From Calditrichia bacterium (GTDB lineage Bacteria > Calditrichota > Calditrichia > RBG-13-44-9 > J075): DNA of 51,210 nucleotides. Positions 1-7,634 of this stretch are shown one piece after another (positions within the stretch are counted from its first letter, which is position 1; the number at the start of each line of letters is the position of its first letter). The notes under the pieces are model-generated. The model searched no databases, had not been told where the DNA came from, and was given only the letters and a program-made list of their open reading frames with translations. The stretch covers positions 1 through 51,210 of the forward strand of contig JANQRS010000071.1 in assembly GCA_028284445.1 (NCBI GenBank), written 5' to 3'. Made by a program: the position numbers and the translations under genes.

Positions 1-92
1 TGAGGCGTTGAGGCGTTGAGGCGTTGAGGCGTTGAGGCGTTGAGGCGTTGAGGCGTTGAGGCGTTGAGGCGTTGAGGCGTTGAGGCGTTGAG
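1..92. repeat. Perfect 8-bp tandem array (TGAGGCGT)n at left edge
   Basis: About 11.5 uninterrupted copies of TGAGGCGT run from the first base to position 92. There are no spacers and no sequence drift, so this is a microsatellite-like array and not a CRISPR. Its complement (ACGCCTCA) resembles the degenerate units on the other side of the next gene (545-592), so that gene lies between inverted arrays. The array runs off the edge of the window and its true length is unknown. Confidence 0.97.
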
Positions 93-187
93 AAATTTGT
101 ATCAAAAATGTAAGTCGCATCAAGGTTTTATGGAATTTTCGTTCTTTTTGCATCCTTATGATAAACAATAGGGAAGGCTTGACAGAA

Positions 188-550
188 ATGCTGAAGTCTT
201 TAAAAGACCTGAATTGTTGGAAGGCATGCCGAGAAGTCCGCATTTATGTCATGCAAATAACGAAAGGCCTCCCGAAAGATGAGCTCTACGACCTGAAGAG
301 CAACATCCGTCGCGCTGCAAGATCCAGTACCCGAAATATAGCGGAAGGATATGGACGCTTTCATTTCCAAGAGACAATACAGTTCTGTCGGATATCTCGC
401 GGGTCACTTCTAGAAATAGCTGACGATTTAGACACGGCAAAACTAGAAGGCTATGTCACAGAAGACGAAAAGTTGAAGGGCGAAGAATTAATTGCCAGAG
501 CGGTGCAATTAGTCAACGGCTACATCCGTTTCCTGCAAAAGCAGAAATAA
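188..550 (+). CDS. Four-helix-bundle protein (23S rRNA intervening-sequence/Avd-like family)
   Basis: This is a 120-residue protein of the widespread four-helix-bundle family, also called S23 or 23S rRNA IVS protein; the DGR accessory protein Avd belongs to the same superfamily. Family hallmarks seen are LKDLNCWK near the N-terminus, the central SNIRRAARSSTRNIAEGYGR stretch, and SRGSLLEIADDL in the third helix. I chose the ATG at 188 because GGGAAGG lies 10 nt upstream and homologues begin at this point; an upstream ATG at 158 has no ribosome-binding site. The TAA stop (548-550) falls inside the first unit of the downstream 8-nt repeat. The gene is flanked by arrays on both sides. No reverse transcriptase or template repeat is present, so a DGR role is not supported. 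The molecular function is unknown. Confidence 0.85.
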   Translation: MLKSLKDLNCWKACREVRIYVMQITKGLPKDELYDLKSNIRRAARSSTRNIAEGYGRFHFQETIQFCRISRGSLLEIADDLDTAKLEGYVTEDEKLKGEELIARAVQLVNGYIRFLQKQK

Positions 551-592
551 CGCTTCAACGTTTTAACCTTTCAACGTTTTAACGCCTCGACA
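545..592. repeat. Degenerate 8-nt tandem repeat (NNTNAACG family)
   Basis: Six consecutive 8-nt units can be laid out: aaataacg, cttcaacg, ttttaacc, tttcaacg, ttttaacg, cctcgaca. The first unit contains the TAA stop of the upstream gene. The same phase-8 pattern recurs at 6443-6490, 7579-7634 and 42569-42640. Confidence 0.85.
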
Positions 593-612
593 CATCGTTC
601 GTCATTTGATAA

Positions 613-654
613 CAAAAAAGACACGGCAGCTCTCAAGATGAGAACCGCCGTGCC
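613..654 (-). terminator. Rho-independent terminator of the secreted repeat protein
   Basis: Arms 623-634 and 640-651 form a 12-bp stem (two G-U pairs) around a 5-nt loop. Read on the minus strand it is followed by a run of T residues (complement of 614-619). It lies about 60 nt past the stop of the minus-strand gene that ends at 711. Confidence 0.85.
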
Positions 655-710
655 TTTATGTTCTTCCGGGATTTGGCTGGGCCAAATCCGCGGGTATTCC
701 TCACAACTAA

Positions 711-3700
711 TTACTGAATGAGAGACATCTTCTTGACGTGCGTGGCTGCACCTGCCTTCAGGCGATAGATGTAGATACCACTGGCAAGCTTGTTACCGTT
801 GTTGTCTCTTCCATCCCACTGAACGCTGTGAAAACCAGCTGATTGATTGTCACTGACCAGGGTGCGCACTTCTTCACCGAGGACCGAGTAGATCTTCAAG
901 GTGACATCACTGTCCGCCGGAATATCGTAGCGAATGGTGGTAACCGGGTTGAAGGGATTCGGATAGTTCTGATGCAGCTTGAACTCAGCCGGAACCTTCA
1001 GATCACGCTGGCTGTCGAAGTTCTGATTTGCAGCGGTGGTACCAGCTGCCGGTTCGACGTAGTGTGTTACCGCATTGGTCGCGATATCTGTGAAGGTCTC
1101 TTCTTCCCCATTCGGCCAGCGAATGGTGAGATCCGCAGATTCATTGGAACCAAGACCGAAGTAAATGGCTTTTTCGTCGCCACCCATATGGTGGTGACCA
1201 CTGGTCATGAAACGAATCTGTGAGGTGCCGTCCTCAGTAACCAGGGTAAACTTGGTACCAAGCGCATCACGATTACTGTCTGTACCTTCCGCAGTAATCT
1301 TCACCCAGTTATTGGTAATGCCCTGGGCAGCGCTGTTGTTGATATACAGATAGGCCGGATCATCGATCGCTGCTTCAAAATAATCGAGGAATCCATCATC
1401 ATTAATATCAGCAGCCGCGGTGTGACGACCACGCGAGGTATTGTCAGCACCGGACTCAGCTGAGACTTCGGTAAATGTACCGTCGCCATCATTATGGTAC
1501 CAGGTATTGTCATGGTGAGTCGCATTACCAAAGGAAATTTCACCATTAGAGTAGAACAAGTCAACCCACATGTCATTATCGTAGTCAATCATCATGACAG
1601 ACCAGGTGATGCTCGGTTCGCCATTTTCATATTCTTCATGTGCAACACCAGCAGTAAAAGTATAGTCGCTGTATGTGGCATCTCCATTGTTGCGCAAGAG
1701 CCAGTTTTTCTCGATGTTGGAAAAGCAAACATCAAACCAACCGTCATTGTCGATGTCACCAATACCAAGTCCCATCCCACTTTCAACCTGGTTGAGACCG
1801 GAAGCATCGGTTACGTCAGTCCAGAGCCAGCCGCCGGAACCATCGGAACCGTCGTTTCTCCAGATAACATTACCACGGTTGCCACCGAGGTCATCGTTGA
1901 TAACGTAGAGATCCAGATCGCCATCATCATCATAGTCAAAGAATGCCGGCGAGAAACCGAGACCATTGAGCTCATCACACTGCTCATTGGCTACGCCGCT
2001 GATACAGAGCTCATCGCTAACTTCGGTAAAGGTGCCGTCGCCATTGTTCTTCCACAGTTCATCGGTAGCCTGATCGGCTTCACCCTGGCAGTAGCGGTGT
2101 TGGGTCACATAGAGATCTACCCAGCCATCCTGATCGTAATCAGCCCAGGCAACGCCCATGCTGCGACGATTGGTATTACCGGCAACACCAGCAGTTGCGG
2201 TGACGTCGGTGAAGACACCGGTACCATCGTTTTCATAAAGGATGTTCGGACCGTAGTTGGTGACAAACAGATCCTGGTCGCCATCATTGTCGTAGTCAAC
2301 AAAGGTTGCGCCAATGCTTCCATCGACGGCGGGATTTGCATTTGCTGCGGTGATTGCATCAACAAAGTTCGGCACACCGTCACCGTTGGTGTCACCATCA
2401 TTGCGATAGAGAATGTTATCCCCGTCATACTGAGTGACATAAAGATCCAGATCTCCATCACCGTCGTAGTCACCCCAGGCGCCACCGGAGCTTACTTCCG
2501 GATCTGAACAGGTCGGGCCATTACCAAAGCTGTGAACATGGGTAATGCCATTTGCGGCAGCAAAATCTTGCCAGGTGGGTCCTGCGCCCGGATCAGTACC
2601 GACTCCGGTCAACGTTACAGTAACGGTATCTTCATCGACGTCGTCAGAAACGATATCGAGATCTGCATTTTCAGTTGCAACGACTGTCGGGCTGAAGCGT
2701 ACGGTCACAGTTTCCGGCGTTCCATTAACAACCGTAAAAGGGGTTGCCGGAGACTCAACTGTAAATACGCCATTGCTGCTGATCATATCCGTCACTTCCA
2801 GATCATCCAAACCGAGGTTAGAGATTGTGAAGGTCAGATCAGCAAAAGCACTGGTATCAACACCACCAAAATCGAGGCTGGTTGTCGACACACTGATATC
2901 GGCTTCCTGTGGCGGCGGAGCGCCGGTGGTTACACGGATAGCGCTGATGAACAAACGTCCATCGCCGGTTGCCGGATCAAAATCAATATTCAGCTGACCA
3001 TCGCTGACATTGACGTTGAGATATTCAACATGGGCAGCATCAACGCCAACCAGGTCAAAGATATCAAGATCATCCAATACAACCGTTCCTTCAACCGTCA
3101 CATCCATTGTGCGGTTACCGGAAGAGCTGGAAGTCGGATCAATAAAGTGTAGCTCGATATCGTAATCACCGTCAGCAATATCAAACAGATAGCTGAAACC
3201 GGTATCGCGCTGATAGCGCATGTCGTTGTAAAGATCATCGTCTTCGGTGTTAGCCACCGGATCGGTCCAACTGGTTGTCAAACCGCCACTGTAACCATAT
3301 CCACCAGTGGTGTGGGCTGGGTCAGCTTCCCAAACGTCACCGAGAGCGTCGGTATAGTCTGCAGTGCCACCCGCATTAATACGATAATCGATATCCGGCA
3401 CATCGCTGCCGGTTCCGGTAAGCGAAACATCTATAGTCGCTTCATCCGGATCGTTACTGTGAACCGTCATCGTGCCTGCTTCAGTCAATGCAGTATCCGG
3501 GGCAAACTGAACAGTTACGTCAGTCGGTGTTCCGGCAACAACAGTAAAGGGCGTTGTCGGAGTTGTCACCGAATACTTTGCATTATCAATCGTAATGCTG
3601 TCAACAGTCACATCGTCAACACCAAGATTGTCGATAGTCACTGTCAGATCACTGGTTGTGCCGGTATCGATGGTACCAAAGTCTAAAGACAGTGGTGATA

Positions 3701-5228
3701 CATCAATATCGGGATCGGTAGAAAGACCGATACCAGTCAGCGAGACAACAACAGTATCTTCATCCGCATCGTCACTAACGATTTCCAAATCGCCATTTTC
3801 AGTGACATCAACTGTTGGCTTGAAACGAACAGTAATATCAACCGGTGTGCCGTTAGCCACGGTTATCGGAGCAGAATCAACAATTTCAAAAGCAGTGTTT
3901 GTGGAAATCAGATCATCAACGGTTAGGTCGTTGACGCCCAGGTTGGTGATTGTTACGGTCAGGTCGGTAGAATCATTGACATTCACCGAGCCAAAATCCA
4001 GCGACAGCGGTGAGACATCGATTTCCGGATCAACAGGCGAACCTTGTCCGGTCAAAGCAACTGTTACTGTGCCTTCGTCCGGATCGTCACTGATGATATC
4101 AAGATCACCGGTTTGAACTGAATCAGCTGTCGGCAAGTAGCGAACAGTGATATCAACCGGTGTGCCATTGGCAACCACGATCGGGGTGGCATCGATGACA
4201 GTGTACACACTGTTGGATGATACCAGATCGGTTACGTTTAAATCATTCTCGCCCTCGTTTGTGATAGTAACGGTCAGATCCAGCGAATCCTCAAGATTGA
4301 CAGAGCCAAAATCCAGCGTCAATGGCGAAACATCAATATCCGGATCGAGTGAATTACCAACACCGGTTAAGGTTACTGTGACGGTGCCTTCATCCGGGTC
4401 GTCGCTGAAAATGTCGAGATTGCCATCTTCAGTTTGATCAGCAGTAGGAATAAATTCGACCGTAACGGTTGTTGTGGCGCCACTATCAACCTCAAAGGGC
4501 GTTGCCGGCGAAATGGCTGTGTAGACACCGTTGCTTGATACCAGGCTATCGACAGAGAGGGTATCACTGCCGGTATTCTCAATATCGAACGTCAAAGAAG
4601 ACGTATCACCGATATCCACTGTGCCAAAATCGAGGCTGGTAGTCAGCACGTTGATATCCGGTTCTTCAACCAAATCAGCGGTATTAATTACGGAAATACC
4701 AGCGACAAATCCCTGATTATAGGGTCGGGTGGACAGCGGAATAATATCGAGATCCAAGGTCCCATCGGTTACCGTCACAGTGACGGTCTCTGTCCAGGCT
4801 GTGTTGATATCACCAGCGTTGGCGTAAATGTCCATGTCATTAATGACAGTCACGCCTTCGGCATTAATATCGATCATCCGTAATCCGGATCCGACGGCCA
4901 GCGGCTCCATGAAATGCAAGGTGATTTCATAGTCTGCGCTTTCCAGATTGTCAAAGGTGTAACTGAAAACGATATCGCGACCGACGCGAAGATTCTGAAA
5001 CAATTCATCATCTTCTGTCCCGGCAATATCGTTGGTGAAAGAGCGTGTCGCACCGCCTTCATATCCATAATCACCGGCGACATACGCCTTATCAGCCTCC
5101 CAAACATTGCCGTCAACGTCAGTGTAATCACTACCTCCGGCGTTGATGCGGTATGTTTGAGCGTATACCGGCGAAAGGAAAAGCGATAATAGCAGAAGTA
5201 AAGCGAGATAACTTACTACGCTTCTCAT
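711..5228 (-). CDS. Giant secreted malectin / choice-of-anchor-D / FG-GAP / ASPIC-UnbV protein with type IX sorting domain
   Basis: An exported mosaic adhesin-like protein of 1505 residues. Order seen: signal peptide (about 1-24, ending VYAQ), malectin-like domain (26-185, starting YRINAGG), four Hydin/choice-of-anchor-D Ig-like repeats of about 105 residues (190-612, each with 'DFG.V' and 'S.DPDE.T'), a second malectin domain (613-770), a fifth choice-of-anchor-D repeat (774-880), FG-GAP/VCBS calcium-binding blades with DxDxDG motifs (about 918-1300), an ASPIC/UnbV module (1307-1380, WPNGEEE), and a C-terminal sorting domain (1415-1505) with YPNPFNP. Such proteins are expected on the cell surface and the malectin domains suggest carbohydrate binding; the ligand is inferred only. 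AGGAGG 6 nt before the ATG at 5228 makes that start better than the GTG at 5231. It is monocistronic, with its own terminator. Confidence 0.93.
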   Translation of the reverse strand: MRSVVSYLALLLLLSLFLSPVYAQTYRINAGGSDYTDVDGNVWEADKAYVAGDYGYEGGATRSFTNDIAGTEDDELFQNLRVGRDIVFSYTFDNLESADYEITLHFMEPLAVGSGLRMIDINAEGVTVINDMDIYANAGDINTAWTETVTVTVTDGTLDLDIIPLSTRPYNQGFVAGISVINTADLVEEPDINVLTTSLDFGTVDIGDTSSLTFDIENTGSDTLSVDSLVSSNGVYTAISPATPFEVDSGATTTVTVEFIPTADQTEDGNLDIFSDDPDEGTVTVTLTGVGNSLDPDIDVSPLTLDFGSVNLEDSLDLTVTITNEGENDLNVTDLVSSNSVYTVIDATPIVVANGTPVDITVRYLPTADSVQTGDLDIISDDPDEGTVTVALTGQGSPVDPEIDVSPLSLDFGSVNVNDSTDLTVTITNLGVNDLTVDDLISTNTAFEIVDSAPITVANGTPVDITVRFKPTVDVTENGDLEIVSDDADEDTVVVSLTGIGLSTDPDIDVSPLSLDFGTIDTGTTSDLTVTIDNLGVDDVTVDSITIDNAKYSVTTPTTPFTVVAGTPTDVTVQFAPDTALTEAGTMTVHSNDPDEATIDVSLTGTGSDVPDIDYRINAGGTADYTDALGDVWEADPAHTTGGYGYSGGLTTSWTDPVANTEDDDLYNDMRYQRDTGFSYLFDIADGDYDIELHFIDPTSSSSGNRTMDVTVEGTVVLDDLDIFDLVGVDAAHVEYLNVNVSDGQLNIDFDPATGDGRLFISAIRVTTGAPPPQEADISVSTTSLDFGGVDTSAFADLTFTISNLGLDDLEVTDMISSNGVFTVESPATPFTVVNGTPETVTVRFSPTVVATENADLDIVSDDVDEDTVTVTLTGVGTDPGAGPTWQDFAAANGITHVHSFGNGPTCSDPEVSSGGAWGDYDGDGDLDLYVTQYDGDNILYRNDGDTNGDGVPNFVDAITAANANPAVDGSIGATFVDYDNDGDQDLFVTNYGPNILYENDGTGVFTDVTATAGVAGNTNRRSMGVAWADYDQDGWVDLYVTQHRYCQGEADQATDELWKNNGDGTFTEVSDELCISGVANEQCDELNGLGFSPAFFDYDDDGDLDLYVINDDLGGNRGNVIWRNDGSDGSGGWLWTDVTDASGLNQVESGMGLGIGDIDNDGWFDVCFSNIEKNWLLRNNGDATYSDYTFTAGVAHEEYENGEPSITWSVMMIDYDNDMWVDLFYSNGEISFGNATHHDNTWYHNDGDGTFTEVSAESGADNTSRGRHTAAADINDDGFLDYFEAAIDDPAYLYINNSAAQGITNNWVKITAEGTDSNRDALGTKFTLVTEDGTSQIRFMTSGHHHMGGDEKAIYFGLGSNESADLTIRWPNGEEETFTDIATNAVTHYVEPAAGTTAANQNFDSQRDLKVPAEFKLHQNYPNPFNPVTTIRYDIPADSDVTLKIYSVLGEEVRTLVSDNQSAGFHSVQWDGRDNNGNKLASGIYIYRLKAGAATHVKKMSLIQ

Positions 5229-5240
5229 CACAACCCTCCT

Positions 5241-5725
5241 TGTTTTGATTAATAAAGAAACATTAGTTAGATCAAGCTTGCTGCAAGTTTTGTGAAGCTA
5301 AAGCGGCCCTCATAAAAACGCGATCGCGGGTGAAGAACCCGGGGCCATTTCATGTTGTCAGGTGAGCTCAACAGAAGGAAAGGCTGAACAGCAGAATCGC
5401 GAAGCCGAAATAAAGGACTGTCTTAGACCGTCACAACCATACCTGTTGGCAAATTATTATTATCACAAAACCGGTTCATTGTTGTGACGAAATCACAAAA
5501 AAGCTTATAGAATATCCTGATTGCAGGTAAGTATCGAGGCAATATGCAAAAGTCTCGATATTCATAAATTTTTGAGGTATTCGGATAGCCAAAAACGGTC
5601 AAAAAGCGGATAAATATTGAAGACAATTTTTGCGCTAAAAAGGCCAGTTTTTTTGGTGTTTTGAAAGGATGTCAAAGAAGGTGAGTATGTACTTAAGTCA
5701 TTTCTTGGATTGTAGTTAGGCGTTA
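5241..5725. other. Noncoding stretch upstream of the secreted-protein gene
   Basis: About 480 bases without a convincing gene. The part next to the start codon is AT-rich and should hold the promoter of the minus-strand secreted protein, but I cannot pick one clear -35/-10 pair. Short open frames on the minus strand (5423-5626, 5562-5759) show no family features and overlap a palindromic repeat. Confidence 0.5.
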
Positions 5726-5770
5726 GACATCCCCCTGGATACCCCTTCGAAGGGGACACAGGGGGATGTC
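5726..5770. repeat. Palindromic element with CCCCTTCGAAGGGG core, copy 1
   Basis: Outer arms GACATCCCCCT (5726-5736) and AGGGGGATGTC (5760-5770) enclose the 14-nt perfect palindrome CCCCTTCGAAGGGG (5742-5755). Related copies lie at 8922-8958 and 35711-35743, all in intergenic DNA. It resembles REP/MITE-like elements that do not encode proteins. Confidence 0.8.
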
Positions 5771-5845
5771 CTCAGTTACATTTCCATTGCAGGGCTACAG
5801 GCAGAGCATCGGCAAATTTCGCCCTGCCCTTGAGTTTTATCGCAT

Positions 5846-6307
5846 TCAAGCCAAAATCCAACTCTGTAATTCGAGAATATTCTCCTCCGGATCAGCTGCG
5901 TAGACAAAGCTCAGTTTGCCAACGTCAGGCACCTCAACCGTGGTTAAATCACCAAGAGCCCGCCCCCCATTCTCGATGACAGCCTCAAGGGTAGCAACCA
6001 CATCATCAATCTCAAATGCAATATGCCCGAAGCCCTTGCGGTTGGCCATCGCCGGCGACTTTTCCAGCATATCCTGGTACTGATAAATCTCCAGCGTTGG
6101 GCCGTTTGGTCCATGCCCGGGCAGGCGCAGATGCATGCCGCGCAAGGCAGCATTTGGCACCCCGGTACCCCGCGAAAGCCAGTCGCCGGACTGGTTACGT
6201 TCCGGCGGAACAGGCATGCAGTTGAATACAGTTTGGTAGAAATCCACCAGTTTGCGCCAGTCAGAGGCAATGATATTGGTGTGAGCGTAACGCACAAAAG
6301 GAGTCAT
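5846..6307 (-). CDS. VOC (glyoxalase/bleomycin resistance-like) family protein
   Basis: A single-domain vicinal-oxygen-chelate protein of about 153 residues with two beta-alpha-beta-beta-beta modules. Candidate metal ligands in the expected places are the histidine of RYAHTNI near the N-terminus, the glutamate of LEIYQY at mid-length, the histidine of GFGHIAFEI starting the second module, and the glutamate of NILELQSW near the C-terminus. This supports a metal-binding fold of the glyoxalase I or extradiol type; the substrate cannot be read from the sequence. The ATG at 6307 gives MTPFVRYAH, as in homologues; a TTG at 6313 is the alternative and neither has a strong ribosome-binding site. It is a cytosolic stand-alone gene with no functional neighbour. 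Confidence 0.85.
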   Translation of the reverse strand: MTPFVRYAHTNIIASDWRKLVDFYQTVFNCMPVPPERNQSGDWLSRGTGVPNAALRGMHLRLPGHGPNGPTLEIYQYQDMLEKSPAMANRKGFGHIAFEIDDVVATLEAVIENGGRALGDLTTVEVPDVGKLSFVYAADPEENILELQSWILA

Positions 6308-6442
6308 GAACAACTATAGTGACGTATGGGGTTGGAATACAAGAGAATAATGAATGCCGTGGGCGGATGTCAGATTACGGCTTTGGCAGATATGAGGTAT
6401 GCCTGCTTTCCTACCGCACCTAATCCGACCTACTAATGACCC

Positions 6443-6490
6443 AATTGACCATTCAACGCTTTAACATTTTAACGATTCAACCAATCACCC
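6443..6490. repeat. Degenerate 8-nt tandem repeat, intergenic copy
   Basis: Six units in 8-nt phase: aattgacc, attcaacg, ctttaaca, ttttaacg, attcaacc, aatcaccc. Same family as 545-592. It lies between the VOC gene and the cytochrome promoter. Confidence 0.8.
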
Positions 6491-6554
6491 AGGTTCTTTT
6501 CCGCAACTAATTGAAGACCTTTCCGTAAACGCCTACTAGATATACTCCGATGCC

Positions 6555-6583
6555 TTGCCCGTCTCGCCTAATTACAATATACT
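6555..6583 (+). promoter_or_regulatory. Candidate sigma-70-type promoter of the cytochrome gene
   Basis: TTGCCC (6555-6560), 17-nt spacer, TATACT (6578-6583; five of six consensus bases). The implied transcription start near 6590 leaves a leader of about 33 nt before the ATG at 6623. Confidence 0.55.
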
Positions 6584-6622
6584 ATTTTATCCCACCCTAA
6601 AGCACAGAGATTGGAGGAGTAT

Positions 6623-7384
6623 ATGTTGTATCGTTTACCTCAGACATTGGCTATCATTCTAACGTTCCTGCTCATCTTGGCGCCATCTATCTTCGCTCAG
6701 GGTCAATGGAATTGGCCTGAAAAACCGCAGAATTTGCAGGTCTTTCCATCCGATTGGTCCGGACAGCGCCTCAGTGCCCCGATGCGTGGATTTACCCGCG
6801 CCCTTGGTGTACGCTGTAGCTACTGTCACGTTGGTGAAGAAGGTAAGCCGCTTAGCACTTATGATTTCGCTTCTGACGAGAACCCGAACAAGGAAAGAGC
6901 GAGAGAAATGATTCGCATGCTTGGCAGCATCAATGATCATCTGAAGAAGATTGAGCCAAGTGCTGCGGAACGGGTGAACATGTGGTGCCACACCTGTCAT
7001 CGCGGAAATGCAAAGCCAATGACATTGGACGAGGAGCTAAGTGCAGCATTTGCAGGCGGCGGTATGGAGACAGCCTTGGCAAGATATAAGGAATTGCGGG
7101 AAAACTACTATGGTCATGGGATGTATAACTTCGAGGATGAAGGTCCCTTAAACAGCCTTGGCTACAAGGTATTGGAGGCAAACAACCTTGAAGGGGCGAT
7201 CAAGATTTTTACCATGAACACGGAAAAGTTTCCGAAATCAGGCAACGTCTGGGACAGCCTCGCTGAGGCCTATATGGTATCCGGGGACCTGGCGAAAGCA
7301 GAGGAGTATTACAAGAAATCGCTGGAAATTGCCCCCTGGAATGATAATGCCAAGAAGATGCTAGAAGAGATAGAGAAGAAGTAG
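6623..7384 (+). CDS. Exported di-haem cytochrome c with C-terminal TPR
   Basis: A 253-residue periplasmic electron carrier. A signal peptide (about 1-25, ending IFAQ) is followed by a c-type domain with two haem-attachment motifs, C65-S-Y-C-H69 and C122-H-T-C-H126, and then by tetratricopeptide-like helices (about 165-253, WDSLAEAYMVSGDLAKAEEYYKKS-type pattern). The cytochrome part resembles the photosynthetic-reaction-centre cytochrome c subunit family, which is also common in non-phototrophs; nothing here suggests phototrophy. GGAGGAG (6613-6619) just upstream fixes the ATG at 6623; a TTG at 6611 would place that site inside the gene. No partner oxidoreductase lies nearby, so the donor and acceptor are unknown. 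The TPR suggests docking to a protein partner. Confidence 0.88.
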   Translation: MLYRLPQTLAIILTFLLILAPSIFAQGQWNWPEKPQNLQVFPSDWSGQRLSAPMRGFTRALGVRCSYCHVGEEGKPLSTYDFASDENPNKERAREMIRMLGSINDHLKKIEPSAAERVNMWCHTCHRGNAKPMTLDEELSAAFAGGGMETALARYKELRENYYGHGMYNFEDEGPLNSLGYKVLEANNLEGAIKIFTMNTEKFPKSGNVWDSLAEAYMVSGDLAKAEEYYKKSLEIAPWNDNAKKMLEEIEKK

Positions 7385-7396
7385 CAGTGGCAAATC

Positions 7397-7431
7397 AATG
7401 AAGAATGACCAATGTCGAATGTCAAATGTTT
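7397..7431. repeat. Degenerate 7-nt tandem repeat (AATGNNN family)
   Basis: Five units in 7-nt phase just after the cytochrome stop: aatgaag, aatgacc, aatgtcg, aatgtca, aatgttt. Related copies lie at about 7501-7530 and 37461-37523. Confidence 0.8.
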
Positions 7432-7447
7432 TCTTTTCACCCGAAAA

Positions 7448-7495
7448 ACCCCGGAGGGGTGACATATTTATAGCCCCGGGTTCGTTTTTCCCGGT
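7448..7495. repeat. GC-hairpin element containing GACATATTTATAG
   Basis: ACCCC-gga-GGGGT hairpin (7448-7460), then GACATATTTATAG, then a CCCGGG...CCCGG imperfect hairpin with a T-rich loop. It lies between two stretches of the 7-nt repeat. From memory, short elements of this type are scattered in many FCB genomes; I cannot verify that here. Confidence 0.6.
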
Positions 7496-7500
7496 GGAAG

Positions 7501-7530
7501 AATGAAAAATTGACAAATGTCGAATGAAAA
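7501..7530. repeat. Second short copy of the 7-nt AATGNNN repeat
   Basis: Approximate units aatgaaa, aattgac, aaatgtcg, aatgaaa with slippage of one base. It contains the same ACAAATGTCGAATGA string found at 37474-37488. Confidence 0.65.
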
Positions 7531-7578
7531 GTACCGTGGGCGGTTGGCCGTACGCCGTCTACGGTATTAAGGAAAACA

Positions 7579-7634
7579 ATTTAACGTTTTGACGCCTTGC
7601 CGTTTCAACGCCTTGACGAATCAACGTCTTAACG
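7579..7634. repeat. Degenerate 8-nt tandem repeat overlapping a gene's 3' end
   Basis: Seven units in exact 8-nt phase: atttaacg, ttttgacg, ccttgccg, tttcaacg, ccttgacg, aatcaacg, tcttaacg. The last unit supplies the TAA stop (complement of 7629-7631) and the final arginine codon of the minus-strand gene. Confidence 0.85.

Noticed and set aside
1..92. CRISPR array at the window edge
   Set aside because: Units are 8 bp with no spacers; there are no cas genes.
158..592. Diversity-generating retroelement suggested by the Avd-like fold
   Set aside because: There is no reverse transcriptase and no template/variable repeat pair in the window.
1494..2507. Long plus-strand frame opposite the secreted protein
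   Set aside because: It is a Val/Ile-rich shadow of the repetitive Asp/Gly codons of the FG-GAP region on the other strand.
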